64,000 bases of DNA from Chara braunii (GCA_003427395.1 BFEA01000233.1:1646022-1710021); one strand, 5' to 3'. Positions 21,480 to 32,526 are shown, counted from the stretch's first letter. The notes: generated by a model from the sequence alone, not told the origin. Numbers and translations are program-made.

Positions 21480-22330
21480 TGAGAAGTTTTCTATTTTGCA
21501 GGTATCTTCCCTTTAAGATCTCTTTCATAGCCTGCAATGACTTGAGGTGCAGTTCTCATGAGTTCTTCTCTAGTGAACCACCGATCTTCGCTGGGATCCA
21601 GATGATGTCTGAATCTGACCCGGTACTGCATTTTTGGCTTAGGAGGGCGGCCTCTGCCCAGTGGTCGAGGAACTGGCATCAGACGATGCTCCACGATCTG
21701 GTCTATATCCACTTCGCCATCCATGGTTGGGGACAGCATTGATCTCCTGGAGGGAAATTGATCTGTGGCAGCGAAAGGTGCCAACTTGGATGCATGGAAA
21801 ACAGGGTAAGCGTTCAAGTGTGGAGGAATGCGAATCACATATGAGGGCCCATCCGGTTGATCCCCTACAATGTCTAAGATCTCCCAGGGCCCAAAGTATT
21901 GTGGCATCAGTTTTCGTGAAATCCCCATCTCCTGACCCAGTTCAGATGACTTCACCCAGACTCTATCACCTACCTGAAAGTTAGAGAGTCGTCTATGTTT
22001 ATTCTCAGATGCGATCATAGCATCTTGAGATTTCCTAATATGTTCAACGGCCTACTGCAGCATCTATTCATACTTGACAGCAAACTCTATGCTGCCAAGT
22101 GCTGCAGTGGGTTGTCTTTCTGGTAGCAGAAAGTCTAGTGCACTTTTGGGCTTCCAACCAAGATGCAGCTGGTTGGGAGTCATACCAATAGTATTGTGCA
22201 CAACATTGTTGTACAGGCTGGCGACGAGAGGTAACTTCTCGTCCCAGTCATCCTGACTGGCTTAATATAATGCCGAAGCAGGTGCTTTACTACCTGGTTC
22301 ATCTGTTCTGCCTGGCCATTTGACTATCGA
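21480..22330 (-). pseudogene. Gyp-1 integrase second half and C-terminal module
   Basis: Read on the minus strand, it starts near 22330 with SNGQAEQMNQVVKHLLRHY, then LYNNVVHNTIGMTPNQLHLG with a frame change. The intact frame 22018-21491 follows: the GDRVWVKSSEL segment, then PQYFGPWEILDIVG (GPY/F module), YPVFHASKLAPF and a chromodomain-like end. It supplies exactly what the plus-strand fragment 18650-19850 lacks. Confidence 0.8.
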
Positions 22331-22745
22331 TAATTCTTTCATTGTTGGGTTAATAATCCATTCAATCCATTTGAACTAACCTTGCCCAGATAATCGAAGC
22401 CAATTGAGAAAGATTCACCGCGCATTCGGGAATGGGAAGGGGTCTTAACAAACCAAGGGGTTGCTGCAGATGGATTCTTTTTGCTGCCAGACTTAACTTT
22501 CACCAAACTTCCGTGCAAATTTCTAGATATCAGGCCAATACACTTTATGGGTCAAACTTCCATACATCTTAAAAAACCCAAAGTGACCGCTATGAATAGC
22601 CTATTATCATGACATTCATCCAGCATTTTAGAGTGGATTGCCTGAGCATCAGGTACACACAGGCGATCACTTCTGCATATGGTTGGAACAACAAACCTTT
22701 ACATGTGTGGAAATCAGGCTCGCTACTTGGGCCACCTTACAAGTG
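22331..22745 (-). pseudogene. Decayed gypsy integrase of a different family
   Basis: The minus strand gives, with frameshifts, an RPLPIPEC and LGKVSSNG-like segment closer to Gyp-3 (GKVSKNG) than to Gyp-1. Heavily degraded. It borders the Gyp-1 inversion breakpoint. Confidence 0.45.
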
Positions 22746-22880
22746 TTTAAGAGGCGACCAAAATTGCGGTCCGTATGAGTTCACACACAACGGATCGTCA
22801 AAGGTTTAAGAAGAGATCAAAAGGTTTAATCATTATATCAACTTTATCAAGCATTATCAACTATTTAAGCCTATATATAT

Positions 22881-22968
22881 TATGTGTGTGTGTGTTTGTG
22901 TGCCATCTTCTTCCCTTGTTTGTCCTTCATCCGCTCCCCTTCTGCGGTCCTTATCTTCTTCTTCGCTC

Positions 22969-23051
<83 letters not shown>
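22881..23051. repeat. (TG)n and (CT)n microsatellites
   Basis: A short TG tract at 22881-22902 and a pure CT tract at about 22973-23051. Confidence 0.95.
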
Positions 23052-23054
<3 letters not shown>

Positions 23055-23141
23055 ATGGACGGCATGGACGGCATCAGAGGTCTTGCAGGTGTGGACGGTG
23101 ATTGCACACCTGAAGGAGGGACGAAGGCCCCCACAGTCATT

Positions 23142-24375
23142 TGTCATTTTTGAGGCTGGCCTTACAACAGAGCTTGCGATCACCCGTGCTAGAGTTGGAT
23201 GTTCGCGGCCGTACCACGACTGTGGAGCGCGACTCATTGACACCACCTGTGCATCCGCATACTCAATCCACACCTCCTTCATCGCCGCTGAACATGCACC
23301 CACCTTCTGCTCCTGAAATCATGTCTCAACACGCTGGTGAACCTGACAAGCTCGATAGTGTGCGTTCGTCGTAACGTCACCGCAACAGGGGCCAACAAAG
23401 TCCGCATGTACTCGAAAGTGTTGTTGCGGGGTCGTGTACCACAGGCAGTGTCGCCACAAAACAGTGGTCGCCGGCTGCTGTAGCCGGCCTCGAACATCCG
23501 CAGCAGCAAGTGCTTGGAACAGCTGCCATGGAACCGCAAACGAGTCAAGCGATTCCGCAACACGGCACTGTACGTGCATCTATTGCAGGGTCAGCATATT
23601 TCTTGCCCATTGGCATGTTCTCCGAATGCCTGCTTTTGCGGCGTGGGATGTTCGCCCATGTTCCACGTTCTTCTCGTGGACATGTTGCTGCCCCACCATT
23701 GTCGCAGGACCGATGCCAAGCACAGGTCGCAGCAGAACAGACATATCCTCCGCAGCCAGACCCTTCTTCGTCTAGACCCTTTCTACCTGGCTACAATGGT
23801 AAGTACTCCCGGTTCAGAAGCACATGCCCCCTCCTGCTGAGGATGTCGGGGTTGCGGTTGGAGAGTCATCCAAAGCTGGACGAGGTGGTGGTTCAACATC
23901 TAGTGGAGGTCGTCGCAAGTTGAGGCCATCAGATGATAACAAACTGGTGCGACTAGAACCTTATGTGAAGCAGCAAGTGGCGGACTTATGTGATACTTTC
24001 CCCGGAAAGTCCATGAGCTATGTCATTGAGACCCTCCTTTATTGGTCGTCAAACAAGATTCGCAAACACATGGACACATATGCTGGCACGCACGCGACTG
24101 CTCCTCCGCAATCAAGCAGTAAACCTAGCAGTGCAGTTCGACAAGAGCCTGGTATACCGTGGACTGATGGGTCGGCCACACGTCATCCGACTGGTCCTAT
24201 GTCTGAAGCTGAGCGTAGTACTGCGAAGGGTACCGTGAAGGGTACAAGGAGCAAATGGAGTGCGCCTGATTGTCTCAACATTGTTCCAGTGGAGCCTGTG
24301 AAGTTGTTGCAGTTGTTTGGTTTGTTCGATCTCAGATGCCCTCTTCACGGCAGGGAAGCGGATGCTCCTGCTTGA
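23142..24375 (+). CDS. Hypothetical gene candidate, structure unresolved
   Basis: Several plus-strand frames look more protein-like than background. 23142-23374 is rich in Pro, Ser and Thr. 23510-23800 is rich in Gln, Pro and Ser. 23824-24375 (183 residues) contains a hydrophilic SSGGRRKLRPSDDNKLVRLE segment, then VKQQVADLCDTFPGKSMSYV. A GGTAAGT string at 23798 and a TTCAG at 23813-23817 hint at splice sites, but they are too close together to make an intron. I recognise no domain. It may be a multi-exon gene, a gene relic, or chance open frames. Confidence 0.25.
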
Positions 24376-25656
24376 CCCTGTACATTGAAGTTGGCCTGTC
24401 GGCATGGTTGCACAGGACATGGCATTCTTGCCAAGGGAATGGTAAGGTGATAGGAACTCGTGCGGGAACTCAGTTGTACCAGTCTGCTGTGTCACACAGA
24501 TTCAGTGCATGTATTCAGTGTGTGTATACATTTGAAATTTAGTGGGCACAGACATTGTAAATAATGACAGAGCTGATTAAAAATGAATGTAGAGACAAAG
24601 GATGTATGAGAAGTGGATATAATACATAACGGATATAGGCCAGGTGGATATACTTGTAATCAATATAGGCGAAGTAAATGTATGCGTAATGGATTATACA
24701 AAGTGGATTTACATGTCACGGATAGATGCAAAGTTGGTGTGGGCGTTTGGCATGCCATTGCGACCTGTTAGATATAACGAGAGGCTTAGTGAAGAGTCTG
24801 CAAATGCACAACTGCAGAGCAAAACGTGCAATAGAAATACTGGAAGGTGTTGTTGATCAAATCTGTAACGAAGAACGAAGCATCGAACCTTGGCGTGCAT
24901 TTTCCTTCGTGCGTCAACTTTCTGCATTTGCTTTGCGCATCTTCACAATCCTTCTATGCCCAATTGTCATGACAGGAAACTGTTTGGGGGCTATGCCGCC
25001 ATGGGGCTGCTTCTCTGTGTGGGTCGGTCTGTGTGATCAAAGAATGCTCCAGCCTTCAGTAGAGCACAAGTTATGGTAAGCAGACTGCTGCCTTGTCACA
25101 GGGTTTGTCCATCTCTCTCTCGTGATGCTTTCTCATTTTTGAGACAGTGTACCGAGGGCATTCTCAAACTGGCACTTTCCTGAAGGTATCTGACCACATT
25201 GCTGCCGGACCTGGATGAATCTGACCACAATCACATCCAGAGCTTAGTAGAAAAAGTACTAGTGTGGGTATGCCCTGTATCATTCCAATTTTAAACAGAT
25301 GTCCCGAAGGACACGGCTGCTCTATTAATCTGTTTTTCCATTTGCCATTTTATTTTTCTTGTTCTGTTTCTTGTTCTTGTTCTGTTTTGTTGCACTTTCT
25401 GATATGTCGTTGTTGGGTTGTTGCTGTGCTAGTTTCTGGGTCCTGCATTTTTTTTGCTGAAAATGTGGGAACCCCCTCCTTTTGATTGCCCTCTTGTCGG
25501 ATGTTTGCGTGCTGAAATATTGGCATGTGGGGGCTGGGTAAGGGACTGACAAGACTGCTGAATCAGGAAGAGAGGCATGGAGGGGCGAGGAGCCGGGGGG
25601 GGAAGCGGGACATGTACGAGACAGGTAAATGCTGGGGCGATTGTGAGCAATCTCCT
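24376..25656. other. Intergenic stretch without recognisable genes
   Basis: Short frames only. A loosely repeated GGATATA / GTGGAT pattern lies near 24610-24725. Nothing further can be supported. Confidence 0.5.
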
Positions 25657-25658
25657 CT

Positions 25659-25749
<91 letters not shown>

Positions 25750-25750
25750 N

Positions 25751-25831
<81 letters not shown>
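25657..25831. repeat. (GA)n microsatellite with one N
   Basis: Pure GA dinucleotides with a single N at 25750, probably marking a collapsed or joined repeat. Confidence 0.97.
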
Positions 25832-25834
<3 letters not shown>

Positions 25835-26027
25835 ACAAGAATGAGAACTGTGGACAGATACTGGCGGAATAGTATTGGAATCTTTCGAGTGATGTCTCCA
25901 AGCCTGGCGAGCTTGCTTTGCTAAGGTCTTTGTTTGCCTGGTACGCTACCTTCACACCCAGTGTTCTCCAGATGCCATCCAATTTTCAGTTCGCCTGTTT
26001 GAGTTGAGAGTTTTTTGTCCTTTTTGA

Positions 26028-27509
26028 GTGGAGGTGAGTCTTCCTCCAAAGAATAAGAAGCAGTGGGGATGGATGCAAGAGATGGACAGGCAACACAATG
26101 CATCAAGAACTGGCGAAGGTGGTGTTGGCCCTGCAGATAGCCAAACACAGGTACCAGTGAGCAATTTGTTGGAGATGGCTACGCCGTCTGAAGTGGATGT
26201 TCTTTATGCAGATGAGGAGCTGATAAGATTTAAGGATGAGATGCGCCGAGCGGAGATGGAGGCAGAAGCTGCAGAATGGACTGGAAAAAGGACACGGGAA
26301 GGTGGAAAGAAAGGAGATGGAGTGGCAGCAGAAAGTCGTGGAGAGGATGAGGAAGGAGAAGAGGAAGCACATGATCAGGAACGCTGTGGCAACAACCCTC
26401 TGGATGGAGAAGATATGTTTCTGGATGACGATGGGACGGTCTACAACTGGGATCGTTCGGCAAGGCTATGGGTTCATCAGTCTGAGGACACTCCAGTCTA
26501 TCGGTCGGAGAATAAGGTTTATGCCGCCGAGGAAGAAGTGATGCTGAGCTCGACGCTGGCCGACGATGGTCAATTGACAGTCCCTGAGCCGATGGGCACT
26601 GGCCCGGAGCCGGGGAACTTGAAAGCGAGTGATGAGGGGGCAAAGTCAAAGGCGAGCGATGGAGTGTCAATGGGATTGTTGAAGAACAAGCAGCAGCAAC
26701 AGGATGGGTGGTTTGAAATTTGAATTGAAATTTGAAAGTGAACACAATGTCTACATGACGGGATTGCCGCTAGATGCCACAGTAGAGGAGGTTGCTGAAG
26801 TCTTCTGTAAACGTGGACTCATAAAGGAGGATCCAGAATCGAACAAGCCACACATCAAGCTGTATGTGAACAAGGACACTGGAGTGACTGGACGACAGAG
26901 AGGCGACGGCCTGGTTACATACCTTTGCAAACCATCAGTGGAGCTTGGCAGCTTGCACTGAAGATTCTTGATGGGACACCTTTAAGAGTGGGAAGCAACC
27001 TGTTGATGTCGGTCCCGCAAGTGAAGTTTGAGCAGAAAGATGACGCGTTTGTGAAGAAACCTGGGGTCAACAAGAGAAAGAAAATGAAAATCTAGAATCA
27101 GGAAGAGAAGTCCCTTGGTTGGTTCAGTTTCAATGATCAACCGAGAACGAAGGGAATGACTGCCATCTTGTGAAATATGTTTTCTGTCGATGAGCTAGCT
27201 GCCAATCTCTCCGTGATCTCAGACATAGAGAGTGTCACTGATGTCTCTGTCGAGTGCCACAAGCTGGGCGCTGCTCAACACGTCAAGGTGTATGAGAAGC
27301 ATCCGGAAGGAGTTATCTTGATTAAGTTGTCCGGTAAGCAGACAGGAATCAAATGCATCCAGCTGATGAATGGTAGATGGTTTGGGGGACGGCAGGTGCA
27401 TGCAAGGGAAGATGATGGTCTTACCAATTATTATGGGTTGGTGCGGGAGTCTTTTGAAGCAGAGCAGGTGAGTTCAGCGAAATTCAACACTGTGCTAGAA
27501 GCAGATTAA
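26028..27509 (+). pseudogene. HTATSF1: HTATSF1/Cus2-like splicing factor, intronless and broken
   Basis: HTATSF1 (yeast Cus2) binds the U2 snRNP and SF3b1 and acts in early spliceosome assembly. The first frame (26028-26723) has an acidic N-terminus and the family's short repeat FLDDDGTVYNWDRSARLWV. A slipped TTTGAAATTTGAA repeat near 26715-26740 shifts the frame into RRM1 (26704-26961: NVYMTGLPLDATVEEVAEVF, then IKLYVNKDTG and GDGLVTYL). An 8-bp repeat near 26945 shifts it again into LDGTPLRVGSN. A stop occurs near 27095, and a probable Arg-to-stop change precedes the UHM/RRM2 domain (27177-27509: MFSVDELAANL, HPEGVILIKL, NGRWFGGRQVHA). Exon-like parts run together without introns, which fits a processed retrocopy. 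No clear poly(A) tail remains. Confidence 0.8.
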
Positions 27510-27607
27510 CAAAGCGATGCTGCTGGGCGGCTTTCAACAATTCCTCGCCATCCCAGTGAGGAGGGAAAACAGCAAGAGCAGGCGGGGTTAGAGAAATTCA
27601 AAACTGT

Positions 27608-28412
27608 GCTGGAAACTAGGTTACCAGGGTGGATGTCAAGGCCCCTTGTGGATGTCCGGGATGTGCGGCCGGACACTTGCCCGACCATCTGCCCGGACAC
27701 GAGTATGTCCGGGCTAGCGCAAATTCGCCAATTTCTGAACAAAAATAAAAAAGTTGAAAAAACTCAAAAAGACTTCAGAAAAAAATTGTAAAGAAAAAGT
27801 TGTATACTATATACTACCAAGTTACCAACACAAACATGTCTTGGCTGAGGGTCCTCTCCAGATTCGAAACAGATCAGACGATAAAAATAAAAACGAAAAA
27901 AACTCGAAAAAAGTGAAAACAAAACTAGATGTAATAAAATTAAATAAATATTAATCACATTGACCCCTTTAGACTCCTCCGACTTGTGTGTGTGTGTGTG
28001 TGTGCGAGTGGGTGTGTGTAAGGTCATTTGTGCTCCTACTTGTTGTCTTGTTTTCCTTTTCTCTCTTAGAACTTACAAAGAGCAGCAACTGCTGATTCTG
28101 CTGCTGCTTCTACTGCAGCTCCTCCTCCAGCAGCTGGTGCCACATATGGTGCTGCACCTGCTGCAGGTGCTACTGTAGGTGCTCCTGTACGTCTTCCTGC
28201 ACCTGCTGCAGCTGCCTGCATCAGACTGCAGTTTTTTCTTTTTCCGCCAATTTCCCCCATATTTTTCCTGGGTATCCCCATAGGTGCCACGTGTCAGAAG
28301 ACACGTGTCACCTGCCAAATGTGGGATCCCAGACAACTGGGGTCCCAGACATCCGGCCCAGATGTCTGGGCCAAGCGTCCGGCATTGGACACTTGGTAAC
28401 ATAGGCTGGAAG
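27608..28412. mobile_element. hAT-like non-autonomous DNA transposon, copy 1
   Basis: The element spans 27616-28404 (789 bp). Its left end is CTAGGTTACCAGGGTGGATG; the right end read inward is CTATGTTACCAAGTGTCCA. The flanks are GCTGGAAA and GCTGGAAG, an 8-bp target duplication with one change. The centre (28079-28228) is a CTGCTG/CTGCAG-rich tract. The inner flanks carry repeated GTCCGG / GGACAC motifs. No transposase. Eight-base duplications suggest hAT, although the termini lack the usual CAGGG start. Confidence 0.7.
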
Positions 28413-28726
28413 CAGATTAAGAAAGCAAGCCTGTGATTGCTCGCCATCCCACAGAGGAAGGGAAAAACAGTGATGCACTTTCTCCTTTTTTGGCGACTGT
28501 TCAAAATTTGTCTGTCAATGCTTGTTGCATAAAAAAAAAGCTCAGCCAGGATGTGCGGCTCTACGTTGTAACTCACAAATCCTGTTTTCTTCGAACTTTT
28601 CTGATGATCAGATTTTTCTGAAATTTCCCCCCCCCGCACTGTTCTATTCAATCTATTGTACATCTGAAGTTGCACATGTAAAATGTGTTATTTCAACTTA
28701 TTTGGAAAACAATGGCTGGCATAGGT

Positions 28727-28814
28727 ATACCTTTCTCGGCCTTTTGGCTAAGATCAATTGTAGCAGCTGTTCTGAATCTCTGATCAGTTAAATATCTGAT
28801 CTGTGGTCCATCGA
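28727..28814 (+). ncRNA. Truncated U2 snRNA pseudogene (5' part)
   Basis: Starts ATACCTTTCTCGGCCTTTTG, the plant U2 5' end, through stem-loop I and the branch-point recognition region. The latter reads GTAGCA instead of GTAGTA. An extra segment of about 8 bases follows GTTCT, then ATCAGTTAAATATCTGAT (stem-loop IIa) and a fragment of IIb. The Sm site and stem-loops III and IV are missing. No plant upstream sequence element is visible. It is therefore a dead fragment. Confidence 0.85.
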
Positions 28815-28931
28815 AAGAAGAAGAAGACGAAGACGAAGACGACGATGACGACGACGACGAAGACGACGATGACGACGACGACGATGACGAAGAAGAAGAA
28901 GAAGAAGAAGAAGAAGAAGAAGAAGAAGAAG
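28815..28931. repeat. GAA/GAC/GAT trinucleotide tract
   Basis: About 115 bp of GAA, GAC and GAT triplets starting directly at the 3' break of the U2 fragment and ending in pure GAA. Confidence 0.95.
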
Positions 28932-30199
28932 GCTGACGTAGGTGACTTCATATAAGAGAACAGAGAGAGGATGCAGATTGACTTTGCGGAGAAGTTGTCT
29001 GCCTGAGAGGCAATACGGTGCGAGATACATGAAGTGGGTAGGGGTTTATGCAGGACACTTTTAGGAATGAGATCATGGGCCTCGCTCCACAGCACAACAT
29101 CGAAAATGCAACTGGAGGTGGAAAATGATCCCAGTACATTGAAACATGCTCGACAAGTTGAAACACATCTGGTGCATGAAACAGTTCAGATGCGCGTCGA
29201 ATGTTGAGTAGTGGCGCGAACCCCATGTGGCTGAGATTGTGCATATTAATTGTTTATTGTCGCAGCTTTTCGCAAGACTGAAAAGACATTGCTGCATGCA
29301 GCCAGATATGGACTGACTTTTTGCTGATGCTGTCTTCCGATTCTGGATGGCTTTGTCAGTCTGTTTCAAACTTTCTCTCTCCTTTGAAATATGTCCTCTC
29401 CTCCTTTGACACATCCCTGCTTTCTCTGTTGTAATGGAGTTTTCCTGAAACGGAGGATTCTGTGTGGTCAGAGATTACTTGTCTGACGTGGTAATGAGTT
29501 GTACTGCCACACAGAAGCCTCCGCTTCAGAATTCATCTCTGCTGCTGTCCTATGCCCTGTACTAGAACGCCTGGTCTGTATAGCGGTTTTCTTTCGGGGA
29601 AGAGGTTAGTGATAGATACACACTGCTACATGTTGACTGATGATGGGTTAAGGGATCAACAGGTGTTCGATGCAGGTGAGCAGGCCGTCCGAACGAAATG
29701 CCCGACCTGCTTGACCCTGGGCGCGCCGGATGTGTGAGAAAAGGCTGTGGAGAGGTATCCAATCCGTTCGGTATCAAGATCGTCAGAATCAGGGTTGTAT
29801 GGCAGCTGACGGCTGGTTGGTAGTGCCAGCTGGTCAGCAGACCGCCAGTTGGTCGGCAGCAGCCTACAAGCTGAGTTCGGAAAAAAAAAAAAAAAAAAAA
29901 AAACACGAAGGCATTTGGGCGTTCGGGGGGAGAGGGGGTTACTACTGGAAGACTAATGAAACCACCTTCCCATCCAGACGTATATTGACAAACCAAAAGT
30001 TGCATTTCCCCGAGCCTAAAATCCAGAGTGCCGCTATGAGGAAAGTTTATTGTGGCACCCTTGGCCCTCCGAACCTCTCTCGGGCCTGGGCACTGTAGAT
30101 TGTGGCCCGGTACTTGTAGACAAGAAAAACGAACAGTGCAGGGGCCTGCATGGGTCCTGGGGACCATCTCACGCAAATGTGTACATGTCATGCATCATG
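28932..30199. other. Non-coding stretch with a poly(A) run
   Basis: No gene is supported. A 23-base A run at 29880-29902 could be the tail of a retrocopy, but no donor sequence is recognisable upstream. Confidence 0.45.
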
Positions 30200-31539
30200 T
30201 TCACACGCAGTGATCAATAGTCTCAACCATAGACAAAGGTAGAGAGGAAGGGGACCGAGTTTCACAGCTTATATTATCAGAAATATGAATACAAAGTGCT
30301 TCAAAGTTCCCTGAGTCCAGCGCCCATCAGCGCAACACCAATCTCTTGTCAACTCATCAATATGACTTCCAGTGAATCAGCGCTACTCTTGCAGATAGTC
30401 TCCAAGTCATCAATGTGGTCACTACTCATCAGCGCCACCTCTGCAGGTCACATCCAACCCAGGTAAGTATCTTCCATAGCCGAACCTTGAATGAACACTC
30501 TCAGCCTCAGTCCCTTCCTCCTACGATGCATACACACTCTTCACTCATGAGGATCTACTCTGGATACTACTCATAGCTACATACTAACCCTCTATTACTA
30601 ATGCTAACTCGCTGGGCAGCTATGGCTGCATCACTTCCAGCGTACAGGCTTCTTCCTCCCTCCTTCAGTGCATCTTCTACCTCCAGCGCTGCTCCTCCTG
30701 ACTCAGCGCACAAGTGCACCAGCACTTCCACGCATTGCAGCCAGTGGAGATCTGGCGAGGAATGAGGCAGGCAGCTCCCTTTATAGTNNTGGCCACTCCT
30801 CNCTGGGTCTGCATTGGCTCAATTCGGCCTTTCCTTTGTCCCAGACCCTGCATTGCATGTGTCCCANTANAGTCCCAATGAAGTTCAACTGCTGCTGAGG
30901 CCTCTTGGCCTGGATTTGGACTTGAAAGTCTGGATCTGGACTGACTCCTTGACTTAAGCCAGAACTGGGACTGTGCCTATTGACTTTACTTTNGGACAGG
31001 CACAACTCTAAACGAACAGACACAGTTACTGCTTGAACANACACTTTCCTTTGCACGAACAGGTACACTGCCTGCACGTACAGACACACTCTTACCCGGA
31101 CAGACATGACATACACATCTCCTGGTGAANAGGTAAGTCNTTTGACAANGCCCTTTGCCTTAGATTTAGATGTGCCTGTTGACAGAGAACTTGACCTTTG
31201 ACCTGCTTTCACGTTTCTGAGCCCTGGCGAGATACCTTTTCACAATGCTTTACTTTTACAAGGTCCGTGCTGTTTTTCTTTTACAAGGCCTGAGGCCTAT
31301 ATCGGGCAAAGGCCCTTTTAGGCCGTTGGAGTGATGGTTTAATGAGAATAGCTTGATTCTCCAAAGATTTCACCGTTGAACATCAAACGTAGCTTCTTTC
31401 AGAGGATAGTCCGTATCTTGATTCTATAAACATTTCAATGTTGAAAATTAAAAATTAAACTGTAAAATTTGCAACCGAATTTCCAAAAGAAAATTTCTTC
31501 CTACTAACAGCGATAAACAGAGAAGAAGCAGCCGAAGAA
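30200..31539. other. Low-quality region, possible LTR remnant
   Basis: Repeated CAGCGC and TCAGCGC words at 30320-30440, a CAGGTAAGTA string at 30460-30469, and CAGACAC-type repeats at 31015-31105 resemble the style of LTRs in this window. No partner LTR is present. Scattered single N bases begin at 30788. Confidence 0.3.
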
Positions 31540-31902
31540 GAGAACAGTCAGATACTAGAACTTTTCAGAAAAAACACAATATGGATCATATGGAGAGCGA
31601 GATGCATGGAAACCATAGGGAAGAAGAGGATATCGGAAAACGAATCATGGGAAGAAGCTAGAGAACGGATGGAAACAGAAATAAGAATAGAATGGCATAA
31701 AACATTAAATAAGATGGATAAAGAGGACAGAGACAGCAAGAAAAACATAATCCAGAAAGAATTCGTGGAGAGATGGTCAAGGAAGGGGTTAATCGCAACA
31801 GTTTCAGAAAAAGCAATACGATTCACAAACTGGTGGAAGCAAAACGACACAAATCAAACAGTAGAAAATGAGCAAAGCACACCGATGGAACTAGAGGAGT
31901 AG
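31540..31902 (+). pseudogene. LINE ORF2 C-terminus
   Basis: Open frame beginning before the first ATG with FRKNTIWIIWRARCMETIGK and ending in an A/T-rich stop region. The W-x-x-W-x-x-RC pattern is typical after the zf-RVT domain of plant LINEs and is shared with the fragments at 10830 and 16817. The A-rich codon use differs from those two, so it is probably another LINE family. The poly(A) run at 32857 may be its tail, but the distance makes this uncertain. Confidence 0.45.
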
Positions 31903-32383
31903 AAAAAGAAAAAGTCAAACTTTGAAGCGAAACTCAACCAAAAAACAAGTCAGTGAAGAAGAGGAAAANACAGAAACCCATTACAGACCCTANATACCCA
32001 CCCCNCCGGGCAATTCCCTTCCATCAATGTTCCCCCCCCACTTNACAACACATCCTTCTTGTTCCTAAACTAACTTCACCACCCACAGGGCNAAGACATG
32101 GAAGCTGCTACAGTTTTGGTGCAGAGTGCGACGCCAAGGTTCAATCCCAACGAGGAGCACAACAGAAATGGAGGAGGCCTATACTACCAAAAAAGGAAGG
32201 TGGGAGGAGAAAGGAGCTCAACACAGCAGGCGGGACAGTTCTAGCAAANCCTAATACAAAATTGAGTTTCGGCCCTTATAGCTCCCAAAGGGCATTGGAG
32301 GAANAGAGAGGCAAGCAAGAAAGACCANGNGGGATAGNATCACCACAAAATGGGAGAGAAGGAGGACAAGAACAGAGGGACTT

Positions 32384-32526
32384 AGGCCGAGGGTTTAGGG
32401 TTGAGAGTTTAGAGATGGAAGGGTTTAGGGTTTCATAGANGGTCCAGAAGAGAACGAAATCCCGGCTACTCCCGAGCTCGACGTGCGGATGACAGGAGCA
32501 CAGGCTGAGGGTTTAGGGTTTAAGGC
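32384..32526. repeat. Interstitial TTTAGGG telomere-like repeats
   Basis: Short runs of GGGTTTAGGGTT occur at 32390-32400, 32420-32431 and 32508-32521. They match the plant-type telomere motif. Too short and interrupted to be a telomere. The flanks 31903-32383 and 32527-32856 hold no recognisable gene and several N. Confidence 0.6.

Larger units (their letters stand above)
17395..22330. mobile_element. Ty3/gypsy element Gyp-1 with inverted 3' half
   Basis: The plus-strand half has an LTR (17395-18399), primer-binding site and pol from RNase H to mid-integrase, ending near 19848. The other half, on the minus strand, runs from integrase (22330) down to the second LTR (21450-20450). CATG flanks both outer LTR ends (17391-17394 and 20446-20449). 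Both halves stop at the same integrase codons, around GATCGRTAG. Gag, protease and most of reverse transcriptase are deleted. The best reading is one element with an internal inversion of about 2.5 kb. Two unrelated truncated copies, or a misassembly, remain possible. Confidence 0.7.

Noticed and set aside
23798-23817. Intron between GGTAAGT and TTCAG
   Set aside because: It would be only about 19 bases long and would not restore the reading frame.
28727-28814. Functional U2 snRNA gene
   Set aside because: The Sm site and the 3' half are missing, the branch-recognition sequence is changed, and no upstream snRNA promoter element is seen.
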